The notes: generated by a model not told the origin, from the sequence alone. Positions 18,351-28,172 are shown, counted from the stretch's first letter. The stretch is 64,000 nucleotides of DNA from Pseudothermotoga thermarum DSM 5069 (GCF_000217815.1 NC_015707.1:124001-188000), one strand, 5' to 3'. A program made the numbers and translations.

Positions 18351-19760
18351 TCACCAATTGAAATATTTTCTCATTTCTTCGTTGAACGGTTGTTCCATGA
18401 TTTCGTCTAGAACTGCAACAGCTTGTTCATACGATTTCGTTCTTGGATCTCTTATCAACGCTTCAATTAACACATTTTTATCTCTTGAAACTATGGCTTC
18501 ATAGGCAAATTCCATCGCTATTATTTTTGGATACAAATAAAAATACACAATCCTATCTGTCAAAGGGGGATCAATTTTTTCAGCTCGCAAACCATTTTTA
18601 TCAACCCAAACTGGAACTTCTACTATGAGATCTTTCGGAAGTTTTTCTATTGAGGAATTGTTCAGAACGTTTAGAACTAATCTAGTTTTTTTATCATATG
18701 TGATGGCACATATAAAAGGTATATGTTGTTCACCACTTAATGTTCCTTTTCTAAAAACCTGTGGCCAAATTTTGGTAAGTTCTATTTTTGGATCTTTCTC
18801 AACTTCCTTTGCAAGCTCGATCATTTTCTTTCTTGCCTCTCTCATTGCGTCGTGAAATCTTGGTCTTTCCACTTCGTTATCTATAGCACCAAATTTTCCA
18901 TACCATTTTTTCTTTGTCTCAAGGTTGTAATGATATTTCCACGAGCCATTCCTGACGGTGTCACCTATCGGAAGCATTCCATAAAACTTGTACATATCTA
19001 TTGCAGCTGGTGAAAGTTGCGTATCCCAAGGATTTTTTGGTTCCCAGTTTTTTGATTTCTTTTTGATCCATTCATCGAAAAGTTCATATGCGTTTTTTCC
19101 TTCGTACAGAAATCTGTTTAACCATATGCCGTGATTTACACCTGCTACCTGCCAATCCACTTTAGTTGGGTCAAGTTCAAGGGCTTCGAATACTGCGTAG
19201 ACTCCAGCCACACCATGACAAAAACCTACAATTTTGACGTTTGTAAGTCTCGTAACAATTTGAGTGATGTCGAAAACAGGATTTGCAGTTTGCATCAACC
19301 ATGCGTTGGGTGCCAATTTTTCCATCTTTCGAGCTATTTCCAAGGCCAGCATCACATCTGGATAAGAAGCCAAAACGTAAGAATAGGTTGAGACCATGTT
19401 GAACTCGCGACTGTCTATACCTCTATAATATCCATGTTTCTCTCCTATTTCTGTTACACGGTCCCAACGTTCGTAACCGTCTTTGAGATATCTTCTGTCA
19501 TAAGGATAAGCAGTGTTGATTATGAAATCTGCGCCATCAACAGCTACATCAAGTGACAGGGTTTTTTGAATGTTTATCGTCGAACCAAGCTCACAAGCGT
19601 ATTTTTTGGCAAGGACAAAAGAGGTGTTAAGCCTTTCTTCATCGATATCCATAAGGCAAACCTCAGTTTTATCGTTTGAAAGTTCTTCAGTTTGCGCTAT
19701 GTCTCCAACCAACTGCAGGGCAAATCTAACACTTCCCGCACCAATTATGGAGATTTTCAC
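18351..19760 (-). CDS. GH4 alpha-glucuronidase
   Basis: This is a family 4 glycosidase using NAD+ and a divalent metal in an oxidation-elimination mechanism. The N-terminal Rossmann motif is ISIIGAGSVRFALQLV. NTAYPY and QTANPVFD (the family NP motif) follow. The metal-binding motif is CHG in GFCHGVAGVY, about residue 171. From the literature, CHG at this position marks alpha-glucuronidases (T. maritima Agu4B), whereas CHSV marks alpha-glucosidases; its position in an operon with uxuB-uxuA agrees. The GTG at 19760 follows AGGAGGG and gives 469 residues, normal for the family. The GH67 enzyme of the same window would act on larger oligosaccharides. Confidence 0.8.
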   Translation of the reverse strand: MKISIIGAGSVRFALQLVGDIAQTEELSNDKTEVCLMDIDEERLNTSFVLAKKYACELGSTINIQKTLSLDVAVDGADFIINTAYPYDRRYLKDGYERWDRVTEIGEKHGYYRGIDSREFNMVSTYSYVLASYPDVMLALEIARKMEKLAPNAWLMQTANPVFDITQIVTRLTNVKIVGFCHGVAGVYAVFEALELDPTKVDWQVAGVNHGIWLNRFLYEGKNAYELFDEWIKKKSKNWEPKNPWDTQLSPAAIDMYKFYGMLPIGDTVRNGSWKYHYNLETKKKWYGKFGAIDNEVERPRFHDAMREARKKMIELAKEVEKDPKIELTKIWPQVFRKGTLSGEQHIPFICAITYDKKTRLVLNVLNNSSIEKLPKDLIVEVPVWVDKNGLRAEKIDPPLTDRIVYFYLYPKIIAMEFAYEAIVSRDKNVLIEALIRDPRTKSYEQAVAVLDEIMEQPFNEEMRKYFNW

Positions 19761-19787
19761 ACATATCCCTCCTGATGGTTCAACCGA

Positions 19788-19826
19788 CATCAAATTGATG
19801 ATATCATCTTTTATGAAATTGATGAA
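19788..19826. promoter_or_regulatory. Candidate operator in the divergent GH4 / FAH promoter region
   Basis: The 122-base gap between the divergent genes carries two adjoining perfect inverted repeats. One is CATCAA-A-TTGATG at 19788-19800. The other is GATGATATCATC at 19797-19808. The half-site AAATTGATGA at 19792-19801 recurs at 19816-19825. A hexuronate-responsive repressor of the uxuBA operon could bind here; no regulator is identified. Confidence 0.45.
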
Positions 19827-19882
19827 TATGCTAAACTAATAGTTAAAACCGAAAATTTAAATTTTTTCAAGGAGGGCTGTGT

Positions 19883-20752
19883 ATGCGCTTTGCCAGCTTT
19901 GAATGGAAAGGCAAAAAGCTTTGGGGTATTGTCGATGCTGAAAATCAGTTGGTCTGTCCAGCGGAAAGACTGTTTGAAGGAGCTTATCCGTCGACTCTTC
20001 TTGAGTTTTTGGCAATCAGCCATGGTGATCTTTCTAAAATCAAGATTCCAGAAGACAAAGGCAGTTGGATCAAATTTCAAGAAGTAAAATTTTTTGCTCC
20101 ATTTCCAAAACCTGTGAGAAATGTATTTTGTGTGGGAAGAAATTATCAAGATCACGTAAGAGAATTGTCCAAGAAAGACCTTGAGATTAAGCATCCTCAA
20201 TTTTTCACTAAGGCAACAACAGCCGTTACAGGACCTTATGATGATGTTTACATTCATCCCGAGGTTACATCTCAAGTTGATTATGAGGCAGAGCTAGCCG
20301 TTGTCATAGGTAAACCAGGAAGGAACATACCTGAGGATAGAGTTTATGAATACATATTCGGTTATACGATAATAAACGATCTCACCGCAAGGGATCTTCA
20401 AAAGAACCACGAGCAGTGGTTTAAAGGAAAAAGCTTGGATAGCTTTTGCCCAATGGGACCATGGATTGTAACAAAAGACGAAATAGGATGGCCTGTAGAA
20501 CTTGATATAAAAAGTTTTGTCAATGGGGAGCTTAGACAAAATTCGAACACAAAACACATGATTTTCTCCATATCTAAGCTAATAAGTATCCTTTCACAGG
20601 GTATGACCTTGTTACCTGGAGATGTGATTGCAACAGGAACACCAGCTGGTGTTGGAGCAGGATTTACTCCTCCAAAGTTTCTCAAAAGTGGCGATGTTGT
20701 AAGGATAGAAATAGAAAAAATAGGATTCATTGAAAACAAAATGGTTGGATGA
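19883..20752 (+). CDS. Fumarylacetoacetate hydrolase family protein
   Basis: This 289-residue FAH-family enzyme has a short N-terminal domain (about residues 1-65) and the FAH catalytic fold. Metal ligands are expected in VDYEAELAVVIG (about residue 137) and in the following NDLTARDLQ region. VFCVGRNYQDHVRE and GDVIATGTPAGVG are family signatures. Members act on 2-oxo acids as hydrolases, decarboxylases or sugar-acid dehydratases. Placement divergent from the uxuBA genes and 25 bases ahead of the acetyl xylan esterase suggests a sugar-acid substrate; the reaction is not determined. The ATG follows AAGGAGGG. Confidence 0.8.
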   Translation: MRFASFEWKGKKLWGIVDAENQLVCPAERLFEGAYPSTLLEFLAISHGDLSKIKIPEDKGSWIKFQEVKFFAPFPKPVRNVFCVGRNYQDHVRELSKKDLEIKHPQFFTKATTAVTGPYDDVYIHPEVTSQVDYEAELAVVIGKPGRNIPEDRVYEYIFGYTIINDLTARDLQKNHEQWFKGKSLDSFCPMGPWIVTKDEIGWPVELDIKSFVNGELRQNSNTKHMIFSISKLISILSQGMTLLPGDVIATGTPAGVGAGFTPPKFLKSGDVVRIEIEKIGFIENKMVG

Positions 20753-20777
20753 AAGACATTTCAGGAGGTTGGTAAAT

Positions 20778-21743
20778 ATGGTCTTTGAAATGCCATTTGA
20801 AAAACTGAAAACTTACATGGGGACGAATCCTTGCCCGCCAGATTTCGATGAATATTGGCAACGAGCGTTGGAAGAAATGAATAGCATAGATCCAAAAATT
20901 GAACTTATAAAAGAAAAATCTATTGAAGCACCTTATGCTGAATGTTATAATCTTTTTTACACCGGGGTTCGAGGGGCAAGGATCAGAGCACAATTTATTA
21001 AGCCAAAGAAAATCGACAAACCTTGCCCTGTTGTAGTGCGATTCCACGGTTATCAACGTGAAGCAGGGGACTGGTCCGATAAATTTGCATTAGTTGCAGC
21101 AGGGTTTATAGTTGCGGCTATGGATGTACGCGGGCAGAACGGATTGTCAGAAGATGTTGGTGGTCATAAAGGGAACACTGTTTTTGGTCACATCATAAGA
21201 GGGCTTGACGGAGATAAAGACAATTTGCTTTTTAGGCATGTGTTTCTGGATGCAGCCGAACTTGTCAAAATTCTTGTTAATTTTCCAGAAGTTGATAAAG
21301 AAAGAATAGCAACCTTTGGATTTTCGCAAGGTGGCGGTTTAGCGTTGGCGTGTGCAGCTTTATCTCCCTATGTTTCACGAGTAGTCTCAGTTTATCCATT
21401 TTTAAGTGATTACAAGAGAGTTTGGGAAATGGATCTTGCAAAGGATGCTTATGAGGAAATTCGAATGTACTTTAGATTCAAAGATCCGCTTCATGAAAGA
21501 GAAGATGAGATTTTCATGAAGCTTGGATATATAGATGTTCAGCATCTTGCAAAATGGATTAAAGCAGAGGTTTTGATGGTGACAGGTTTGATGGACACTA
21601 TTTGTCCTCCATCAACACAATTTGCGATTTACAATAAGATCAAAAGTAAAAAGAAAATGCTTATCTATCCTGATTATGGTCATGAAAACATACCTTATTT
21701 GAACGATAAGATCTTCATGTATTTCATGGAAATGCTTAAATGA
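20778..21743 (+). CDS. Acetyl xylan esterase / cephalosporin-C deacetylase (CE7)
   Basis: This carbohydrate esterase of family 7 removes acetyl groups from imported xylo-oligosaccharides. The catalytic Ser is in GFSQGGG (about residue 183), Asp in GLMDTICPPS (about 273) and His in DYGHEN (about 302). These are nearly the spacings of the T. maritima TM0077 triad. The conserved RGQ pattern (MDVRGQNG) is present. At 321 residues with no signal peptide, it is cytoplasmic, so deacetylation follows uptake. The ATG at 20778 follows TCAGGAGGT. It is co-oriented with the FAH gene and ends at a terminator. Confidence 0.88.
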   Translation: MVFEMPFEKLKTYMGTNPCPPDFDEYWQRALEEMNSIDPKIELIKEKSIEAPYAECYNLFYTGVRGARIRAQFIKPKKIDKPCPVVVRFHGYQREAGDWSDKFALVAAGFIVAAMDVRGQNGLSEDVGGHKGNTVFGHIIRGLDGDKDNLLFRHVFLDAAELVKILVNFPEVDKERIATFGFSQGGGLALACAALSPYVSRVVSVYPFLSDYKRVWEMDLAKDAYEEIRMYFRFKDPLHEREDEIFMKLGYIDVQHLAKWIKAEVLMVTGLMDTICPPSTQFAIYNKIKSKKKMLIYPDYGHENIPYLNDKIFMYFMEMLK

Positions 21744-21761
21744 CCCCCATCTTGCGGGGTC
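21742..21761 (+). terminator. Terminator after acetyl xylan esterase gene
   Basis: A GACCCC / GGGGTC stem follows the stop codon directly and is followed by a run of six T. Confidence 0.75.
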
Positions 21762-21894
21762 GTCTTTTTTGTTTAAATGTTTAAATAATCATTCCCAGAA
21801 GGAACAAAATTTCATGCAAAGAAAAAGAAAGATTTCTGAAGCAATAACAAGCTACACAAAGCTAGAAAAAGCTGACCAAGGTTGATCTGCCGAT

Positions 21895-21961
21895 AATTGG
21901 GAATCTTTTTAATTAATTGGGAATTATGGCCTTTGACTATTCTGATTATCACCAGTATAAA
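21895..21961 (+). promoter_or_regulatory. Promoter and direct repeats ahead of the second oligosaccharide importer
   Basis: TTGACT at 21933-21938, 17 bases, then TATAAA at 21956-21961. The motif AATTGGGAAT occurs twice just upstream, at 21895-21904 and 21915-21924, exactly 20 bases apart and so on the same helix face. This could be a regulator site. The stretch 21,762-21,894 shows nothing else recognisable. Confidence 0.5.
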
Positions 21962-22022
21962 TACTTATGAACTAAACGTAAATATCCTTAACAAAATCTG
22001 TTAATAACTTGGGGGGCTGATA

Positions 22023-23006
22023 ATGCTTAGATTCATTGGAAGAAGAATTCTTGCGGCGATACCTACTTTGTTCGCAATTGCAGTGATATCTTTTATAATC
22101 ATCGAACTGCCGCCAGGTGATTATCTCACGACTTATGTAGCAAATTTAAGAGGCAGCGGTGAACCTATAGATGAAGCAGAACTAGAAATTTTGAGGCAAA
22201 GATATGGCTTGGACAAACCCTTGCTAGTCAGGTTTTTCAAGTGGTTTACAGGTTTATTCAAAGGTGATTTTGGTTATTCTTTCATGTGGGAAAAACCTGT
22301 GGCAGATTTGATTGGACCAAAGATTTGGTACACCGTTCTCATATCTGTGTTGTCAACAGTTTTTGCTTGGGTTACAGGTTTTCTCATAGGTGTTTACTCA
22401 GGTACGCATCAATATTCAATAGGTGATTATACGTTCACCGTTCTTGGTTATATTGGGCTTGCAACTCCAAACTTTCTTTTGGCATTGATTTTACTTTGGT
22501 TTGCCTTCACCACATTTGGTGTGACTCTTGGAGGATTGTTCTCCCCAGAGTATGTTAACGCTCCGTGGAGTTGGGAAAAGTTTGTGGATTTGTTAAAGCA
22601 CATATGGATACCTGTAATTGTCATAGGTACGGGAAGTATGGCAGGGTTGATACGAACGCTTCGAGCAAACCTGCTGGACGAGCTTGAAAAGCCCTACGTT
22701 ACGGCTGCAAGAGCAAGGGGTGTTCCAGAAAAAGAATTAGTTTGGAAATATCCACTTAGAGTAGCCGTGATACCCTTTGCCAGTACCGCTGGTTGGGCTT
22801 TACCAGGTATTGTTTCAGGTGCTGTTGTAACTGGAATTGTTTTGAATCTACCAACGGTTGGAACAATTCTTTTGGATGCTTTGATGTCGCAAGATATGTA
22901 TTTAGCAGGAAGCTTGGTGATGTTCTTAAGCATTTTCACCGTTATAGGTACAGTAATTTCAGATATTCTTTTAGCCTGGTTAGATCCAAGAATACGCTTG
23001 GAATGA
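22023..23006 (+). CDS. Oligosaccharide ABC transporter permease (DppB type)
   Basis: This 327-residue inner-membrane permease has about six helices. The first is LAAIPTLFAIAVISFIIIELP. It has the DppB region LRQRYGLDKPLLVRFFKWF and GDFGYSF, and an EAA loop (VTAARARGVPEKELVWKYPLRVA). It is the first gene of a five-gene importer followed by a GH67 alpha-glucuronidase. That set matches T. maritima TM0060-TM0055. The ATG follows TTGGGGGG. Confidence 0.87.
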   Translation: MLRFIGRRILAAIPTLFAIAVISFIIIELPPGDYLTTYVANLRGSGEPIDEAELEILRQRYGLDKPLLVRFFKWFTGLFKGDFGYSFMWEKPVADLIGPKIWYTVLISVLSTVFAWVTGFLIGVYSGTHQYSIGDYTFTVLGYIGLATPNFLLALILLWFAFTTFGVTLGGLFSPEYVNAPWSWEKFVDLLKHIWIPVIVIGTGSMAGLIRTLRANLLDELEKPYVTAARARGVPEKELVWKYPLRVAVIPFASTAGWALPGIVSGAVVTGIVLNLPTVGTILLDALMSQDMYLAGSLVMFLSIFTVIGTVISDILLAWLDPRIRLE

Positions 23007-23017
23007 GGTGAAAAAGC

Positions 23018-24124
23018 GTGGCAAGAAAAGATCTTGAAGAAAGATCAGAAGAATTATATCTTGCTCCAGAATGGAAACTGATGTGGTGGCGGTTCAAAAA
23101 GAACAAATTAGCAGTGACTGGTTTGATAATTCTGTTTGTACTTTATGTTTTAGGAATTTTCTGTGAATTTTTTGCACCTTATGATCCTAATAAAACGTTC
23201 GCAAGATATGTTTATGCACCTCCACAAAAAGTTCATATCTTCAGAGATGGTAAGTTAGTAAGGCCTTTTGTGTACGCCTATAAGATAGAAAGAGATCCTG
23301 TAACTTTGAGGAGAATCTATACAGAAGACAAAACAAAGCCTTTGTCGATAAAATTTTTCGTTAAAGGGGATCCATACAAATTTCTTGGCATTTGGAAGGT
23401 AGATGTTCACTTCTTTGGGGTTGAAGAAGGAACAATTTTCTTGTTTGGAACTGACAGAATGGGTCGAGATATGTTTTCAAGGATACTCCACGGTGCAAGA
23501 ATATCCACGACAATTGGTTTGGTGGGTGTTGCAATCAGTATGATTTTGGGAATAATAGTCGGGGGCATTTCTGGTTATTATGGTGGTATGGTGGACAACG
23601 TCATTCAAAGAATTATCGAGATCATCATCAGCATACCAACTATACCACTTTGGATGGCGTTGGCAGCGGCTTTGCCAAGACATTGGTCCCAGGTAAGAGT
23701 TTATTTTGCTATAACGGTTATCCTTTCTTTGGTTGGATGGACTGGTTTGGCAAGGGTTGTTAGAAGCAAATTCCTAGCTCTTAAAGAGGAAGATTACGTT
23801 GTAGCGGCGAGGATTGCGGGTGCAAGTGAGTTTAGAATAATTTTCAAACATATGCTTCCAGCTTTAACAAGTCATTTGATCGCTTCTGTGACTTTGGCGA
23901 TACCTGGGATGATTCTTGGTGAAACTGGTTTGAGTTTCCTTGGTTTAGGTTTACGTCCACCAGCCATCAGTTGGGGCGTTCTTTTGCAGGAAGCACAAAA
24001 CATCCGAACACTAGCTCTATATCCATGGCTTTTGATACCTGCTTTGTTCGTGATAGTGACTGTGCTTTGCTTTAACTTTGTTGGCGATGGATTGCGGGAT
24101 GCAGCAGATCCTTACAAGGTATAA
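23018..24124 (+). CDS. Oligosaccharide ABC transporter permease (DppC type)
   Basis: This 368-residue permease is longer than most DppC proteins. A soluble stretch of about 85 residues lies between helix 1 and the GTDRMGRDMFSRI motif, and it carries basic and aromatic residues (RDGKLVRPFVYAYKI). The EAA loop is AARIAGASEFRIIFKHMLP. The GTG at 23018 follows GAGGTG with good spacing. It partners with the DppB-type subunit 11 bases upstream. Confidence 0.86.
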   Translation: MARKDLEERSEELYLAPEWKLMWWRFKKNKLAVTGLIILFVLYVLGIFCEFFAPYDPNKTFARYVYAPPQKVHIFRDGKLVRPFVYAYKIERDPVTLRRIYTEDKTKPLSIKFFVKGDPYKFLGIWKVDVHFFGVEEGTIFLFGTDRMGRDMFSRILHGARISTTIGLVGVAISMILGIIVGGISGYYGGMVDNVIQRIIEIIISIPTIPLWMALAAALPRHWSQVRVYFAITVILSLVGWTGLARVVRSKFLALKEEDYVVAARIAGASEFRIIFKHMLPALTSHLIASVTLAIPGMILGETGLSFLGLGLRPPAISWGVLLQEAQNIRTLALYPWLLIPALFVIVTVLCFNFVGDGLRDAADPYKV

Positions 24125-24139
24125 GGAGAGGTTGGTTTT

Positions 24140-25144
24140 ATGGAAACGCAGAAAGTTTTGAAAGTAAAGAACTTAAAAACTTATTTCGAACTTGACGAAG
24201 GAACTGTTAAAGCAGTTGATGGAATTTCTTTTGAGGTAAAAGAAGGAGAAATTTTTGGGCTGGTTGGAGAATCCGGTTGTGGAAAGAGTGTAACTGCTTT
24301 ATCGATAATGCGTATACTTCCAAAAACCGCAAGGATCTTAGAAGGAGAAATACTTTTTTCTCCAAACGGTTCAAATACGTTGAATTTGGTGGAATTTGAT
24401 CAAGAAAGTGATGAATTGAGGAAGATAAGGGGAAAGGATATAACGATGATATTTCAAGAACCTGCAGCTTCTTTCTCTCCTGTTTACACTGTTGGAGAAC
24501 AGATAATGGAAGCAATTTTATTGCACAAGGATGTGACAAAATCTAAAGCAAGGCAAATGACGATAGAAATGTTGAAAAAACTCAGGCTGCCAAATCCTGA
24601 GAAGATCTTCGATGCATATCCTTTTGAACTTTCTGGTGGGATGCTTCAAAGATGTATGATTGCTGCTGCTTTGGTTATGAATCCAAAGATATTGATAGCA
24701 GATGAGCCTACGACGGCGTTAGATGTGACTATCCAAGCTCAGATACTTTATTTGATGAAACAACTGCAAAAGGAATATGGAACTTCCATAATCTTGATCA
24801 CCCACGATATGGGAGTAATAGCTCAGATGGCAGATAGAGTTGCTGTGATGTACTTAGGTAAGATTGTCGAATGTTCTGCAGTTTATGAAATCTTTTCCAA
24901 TCCACTTCATCCATACACCAAAGCTTTGCTTGCTTCCATCCCAGGACTTGGAGCGCGCAAATCGAAGTTGGAGACAATCAAAGGCAACGTACCTGATCCG
25001 TACAATTTACCTTCAGGTTGTCGTTTTCATCCAAGATGTCCGCAATTTATAAAAGGATTGTGCGATGTAGAAGAACCGCAGCTTGTTGAAGTAAAACCCG
25101 GACATGTGGTTCAATGCTTTTTGTACAAGGGAGTGAGATCGTGA
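24140..25144 (+). CDS. Oligosaccharide ABC transporter ATPase (DppD type)
   Basis: Has Walker A GESGCGKSVTA, the signature LSGGMLQRCMIAAAL, Walker B ILIADEPTTALD and the C-terminal CRFHPRCPQFIKGLC segment. It is 334 residues and full length. Its stop overlaps the GTG of the next ATPase by four bases. It energises the importer whose receptor is encoded at 26185. Confidence 0.88.
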   Translation: METQKVLKVKNLKTYFELDEGTVKAVDGISFEVKEGEIFGLVGESGCGKSVTALSIMRILPKTARILEGEILFSPNGSNTLNLVEFDQESDELRKIRGKDITMIFQEPAASFSPVYTVGEQIMEAILLHKDVTKSKARQMTIEMLKKLRLPNPEKIFDAYPFELSGGMLQRCMIAAALVMNPKILIADEPTTALDVTIQAQILYLMKQLQKEYGTSIILITHDMGVIAQMADRVAVMYLGKIVECSAVYEIFSNPLHPYTKALLASIPGLGARKSKLETIKGNVPDPYNLPSGCRFHPRCPQFIKGLCDVEEPQLVEVKPGHVVQCFLYKGVRS

Positions 25145-26169
25145 AAAATTCATTGCTTGAAGTAAAGAATCTGAAGAAATATTTTCCAGTGATGCGTGGC
25201 TTTTTCAAAAAAGTTGTTGGTTATGTAAGGGCTGTAGATGATATCAGCTTTGACATAAAAGAGGGCGAAACTTTGGCTTTGGTTGGCGAATCTGGGTGTG
25301 GAAAGACAACAACAGCCAAGTGCATTCTTCGTGCAATTGATCCAACAGAAGGTCAGATCATTCTTCGAGTGGATGGGAAAGAGGTTGATCTGGCCAAACT
25401 ATCCAAGAAAGAGTTGAAGCCTTACAGAAGGTATATGCAAATGGTTTTTCAAAATCCTTATACCTCTCTCAATCCAAGGATGAAGGTAAGGGATATAATA
25501 GCTGAACCATTGGTGGTGAACAAAGTAGCCAGCGGTAAGGAAATAGAAGACAGAGTAGCAGAGTTAATGAAAGCTGTTGGACTTCATCCAGACTACATGG
25601 TTCGATATCCGCATGCTTTCAGCGGTGGTCAAAGGCAGAGAATAGTTATAGCCCGTGCTTTGGCTTTGAATCCAAAACTTGTTATCTGCGATGAACCTGT
25701 AGCAGCTTTAGATGTATCAATAAGATCGCAGATACTTAATTTGCTTGCTGAGTTACAAGAAAAGTTTGGTTTAACTTATCTTTTCATCTCACACGATTTA
25801 GGAGTGGTGTACCACATAGCAGATCGTATTGCAGTGATGTATCTTGGAAAGATAGTTGAATTTGCCCGCACAGAAGAACTTTTTGAAAATCCAAAACATC
25901 CTTATACAGAAAGCTTGCTTAATTCTGTTCCAAAGCCTGATCCTAGTTTTCGAGCAGAAAATCTTCGACCTATCGAAGGCGAGGTACCAAATCCCATGAA
26001 TCCACCAAGTGGATGTTACTTTCATCCAAGATGTCCTTTTGCGCAGAAGGTTTGTCAAGAAGAATCACCAAAGTTTGAAAACCTTGGCACAGCCGAAGAA
26101 CCACATTTTGTTGCGTGCCATTTTGCTGAAAAGCTTGCCTTGAAGGGAATGTCTGTTAAAACACTTTGA
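25141..26169 (+). CDS. Oligosaccharide ABC transporter ATPase (DppF type)
   Basis: This 342-residue ATPase starts at the GTG (25141) that overlaps the previous stop; the start 27 bases upstream would overlap more deeply. It has Walker A GESGCGKTTTA, the signature FSGGQRQRIVIARAL, Walker B LVICDEPVAALD and the C-terminal CYFHPRCPFAQKVC cluster. It pairs with the DppD-type ATPase. Confidence 0.88.
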   Translation: MKNSLLEVKNLKKYFPVMRGFFKKVVGYVRAVDDISFDIKEGETLALVGESGCGKTTTAKCILRAIDPTEGQIILRVDGKEVDLAKLSKKELKPYRRYMQMVFQNPYTSLNPRMKVRDIIAEPLVVNKVASGKEIEDRVAELMKAVGLHPDYMVRYPHAFSGGQRQRIVIARALALNPKLVICDEPVAALDVSIRSQILNLLAELQEKFGLTYLFISHDLGVVYHIADRIAVMYLGKIVEFARTEELFENPKHPYTESLLNSVPKPDPSFRAENLRPIEGEVPNPMNPPSGCYFHPRCPFAQKVCQEESPKFENLGTAEEPHFVACHFAEKLALKGMSVKTL

Positions 26170-26184
26170 GGGGGAGGTGTTGGT

Positions 26185-28143
26185 ATGAGGGTTAAGTTGT
26201 TGCTGATTTTAGCCTTGGCTGTTTTGGTGGTCTTGAGTTTCGGTTGGAGTGTTTACGCCACGCCAGAGGAATACTACAAGGCTACTGGCAAGAGGATCAC
26301 ACAGTACAAAGAGTCACCGATGCTGACAGAACTTGTAAAGCAAGGGAAGCTTCCACCTGTTGAGCAAAGGTTACCAGAAGAACCGCTTGTGATCGTGCCG
26401 GAAGAAGAAGTTGGACAGTTTGGAGGAACTTGGAGAAGAGTCTGGAAAGGTCTAGGTGACAGATGGGGGATTTTCAAGCTTGCAGAACCTCACCTTGTTT
26501 ACTGGAGCGCTGATGGTGGAGAATTCTTACCAGGTCTTGCCAAGTCTTGGGAAATACTTGAGAACGGAAGGATCTTCATTTTCCATCTTAGAAAAGGTGT
26601 GAAATGGTCAGATGGTCATCCTTACACAGTTGATGACATCATCTTCTGGGTTGAAGATCTTGTCGGTAACGACGATATAACACCAACAAAGCCTGCATGG
26701 TACAGACATGGTGGTCAAACTGTCAAAGTAGAAAAGATAGACGATTACACAATCAAATTTGAGTTTGCAGCGCCAAACGCTTTGTTCATGCTACAAGTTG
26801 CCTATAGCACAGGCTTTACAGGTGCGCCCAAGCATTATCTGAAGCAGTTCCATCCGAAGTACACGCCGATGTCTGAGATAGAGAAGGTCATGGCACAGGA
26901 AAAGCAAGACACATGGGTGAACTTGTTCAATTTGAAGAACGATCCGATAAGGAATTTGGAGTTACCAGTTCTTTGGACGTGGAAAGCGGCGTCTGATCCA
27001 TCTGGACAGTTCTTCATAATGGAGAGAAACCCGTACTTTTGGGCAGTTGACATTGAAGGGAATCAACTTCCGTACATTGACTATGTGAGGCACGAGTATG
27101 TGATGAGCGATGAAATGATTCTCTTGAAAGCCATAGCCGGTGAAATCGATATGCAGCACAGGCACATTGGTATGCTTGGAGCTGGTGCAGGTAACTACAC
27201 GCTGCTGAAAGAAAACGAAAAGAAGGGCGACTACAGGGTGCTTAATTGGATAACCGCAAATGGTTCTGTCAGCCAATTGATGTTCAATCCGAATCATCAA
27301 GATCCAGTTTTGAGGGAGTTATTCAACAACAAGAAGTTCAGGCAAGCTTTGTCGTTGGCGATAGACAGGGAAGAGATAAGCGAAGTGTTGTTCAATGGTA
27401 TGGCGAAGCCGAGGCAAGCGTCGTTTGTCAGTGGGTCGGCGTATTATGATCCTCTTTGGGAGAAGGCATATGCTGAGTATGATGTGAAGAAGGCGAATCA
27501 ACTGCTTGATGAACTTGGGTTGAAGTGGGATGCAAAGAAAGAATACAGACTCAGACCGGATGGAAAACCGTTGCAATTCACAATACAGGTTACAAGACAG
27601 GTTGATGTTGACGTTTGGACAATGGTTAAGGAGCATTGGAAAAAGATAGGAATCAAAGTAGAGGTTCAGAGCTTAGAAAGAAGTCTTTATGAATCAAAAA
27701 TAGGTTCAGGCGATTATGACGCTCAAGTTTGGTCAATGGATAGAGCAGTTATACCGCAAGCTGAACCTGTTTGGGTTATACCAGGCAGCACAACCTACGC
27801 GGCTGCATGGTGGGCTGCATGGGGAAGCTGGATTGATGCTTACAAGAAAGGTGAACAACCACCTGCCGATGCAGCTGTACCACCTGAGGATGTCATAAAA
27901 CTTGTCGATCTATGGGAACAGGCCAAAAAGGAGACTGACCCAGCAAAGTTCAAACAGATCATGGCTGAAATAACGAAGATTCACAGGGAAAACATTTGGA
28001 TGATTGGAACAGTTGGAGAGGACATAGCACCAGTTGTGGTTAAGAACAACTTTAAAAATGTTCCTGCAAAGATTGTGTCTGACGACATCCTTAGAACTTA
28101 CATCAACGCAATGCCAATGCAGTTCTTCATAAAACAGAAATGA
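26185..28143 (+). CDS. Extracellular oligosaccharide-binding protein (SBP family 5)
   Basis: This 652-residue receptor has a signal peptide (residues 1-26, [21 protein letters not shown]) and no clear lipobox. The family motif is [27 protein letters not shown] near residue 137. It lies last in the importer gene set and directly ahead of the GH67 alpha-glucuronidase, so glucuronic-acid-decorated xylo-oligosaccharides are the likely ligand. It differs clearly from the receptor at 13516-15387, so the two importers probably divide substrates. The ATG follows GGGGGAGG. Confidence 0.86.
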   Translation: MRVKLLLILALAVLVVLSFGWSVYATPEEYYKATGKRITQYKESPMLTELVKQGKLPPVEQRLPEEPLVIVPEEEVGQFGGTWRRVWKGLGDRWGIFKLAEPHLVYWSADGGEFLPGLAKSWEILENGRIFIFHLRKGVKWSDGHPYTVDDIIFWVEDLVGNDDITPTKPAWYRHGGQTVKVEKIDDYTIKFEFAAPNALFMLQVAYSTGFTGAPKHYLKQFHPKYTPMSEIEKVMAQEKQDTWVNLFNLKNDPIRNLELPVLWTWKAASDPSGQFFIMERNPYFWAVDIEGNQLPYIDYVRHEYVMSDEMILLKAIAGEIDMQHRHIGMLGAGAGNYTLLKENEKKGDYRVLNWITANGSVSQLMFNPNHQDPVLRELFNNKKFRQALSLAIDREEISEVLFNGMAKPRQASFVSGSAYYDPLWEKAYAEYDVKKANQLLDELGLKWDAKKEYRLRPDGKPLQFTIQVTRQVDVDVWTMVKEHWKKIGIKVEVQSLERSLYESKIGSGDYDAQVWSMDRAVIPQAEPVWVIPGSTTYAAAWWAAWGSWIDAYKKGEQPPADAAVPPEDVIKLVDLWEQAKKETDPAKFKQIMAEITKIHRENIWMIGTVGEDIAPVVVKNNFKNVPAKIVSDDILRTYINAMPMQFFIKQK

Positions 28144-28151
28144 CAAAAACT

Positions 28152-28172
28152 CCGGGGGCAAAAAGCCCCCGG
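28152..28172 (+). terminator. Hairpin between binding-protein gene and GH67 gene
   Basis: Perfect CCGGGGGC / GCCCCCGG stem with loop AAAAA followed by TTTT. It starts nine bases past the stop. It is probably a partial terminator: no new promoter is evident before the GH67 gene, whose ribosome site lies only a few bases on. Confidence 0.7.
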
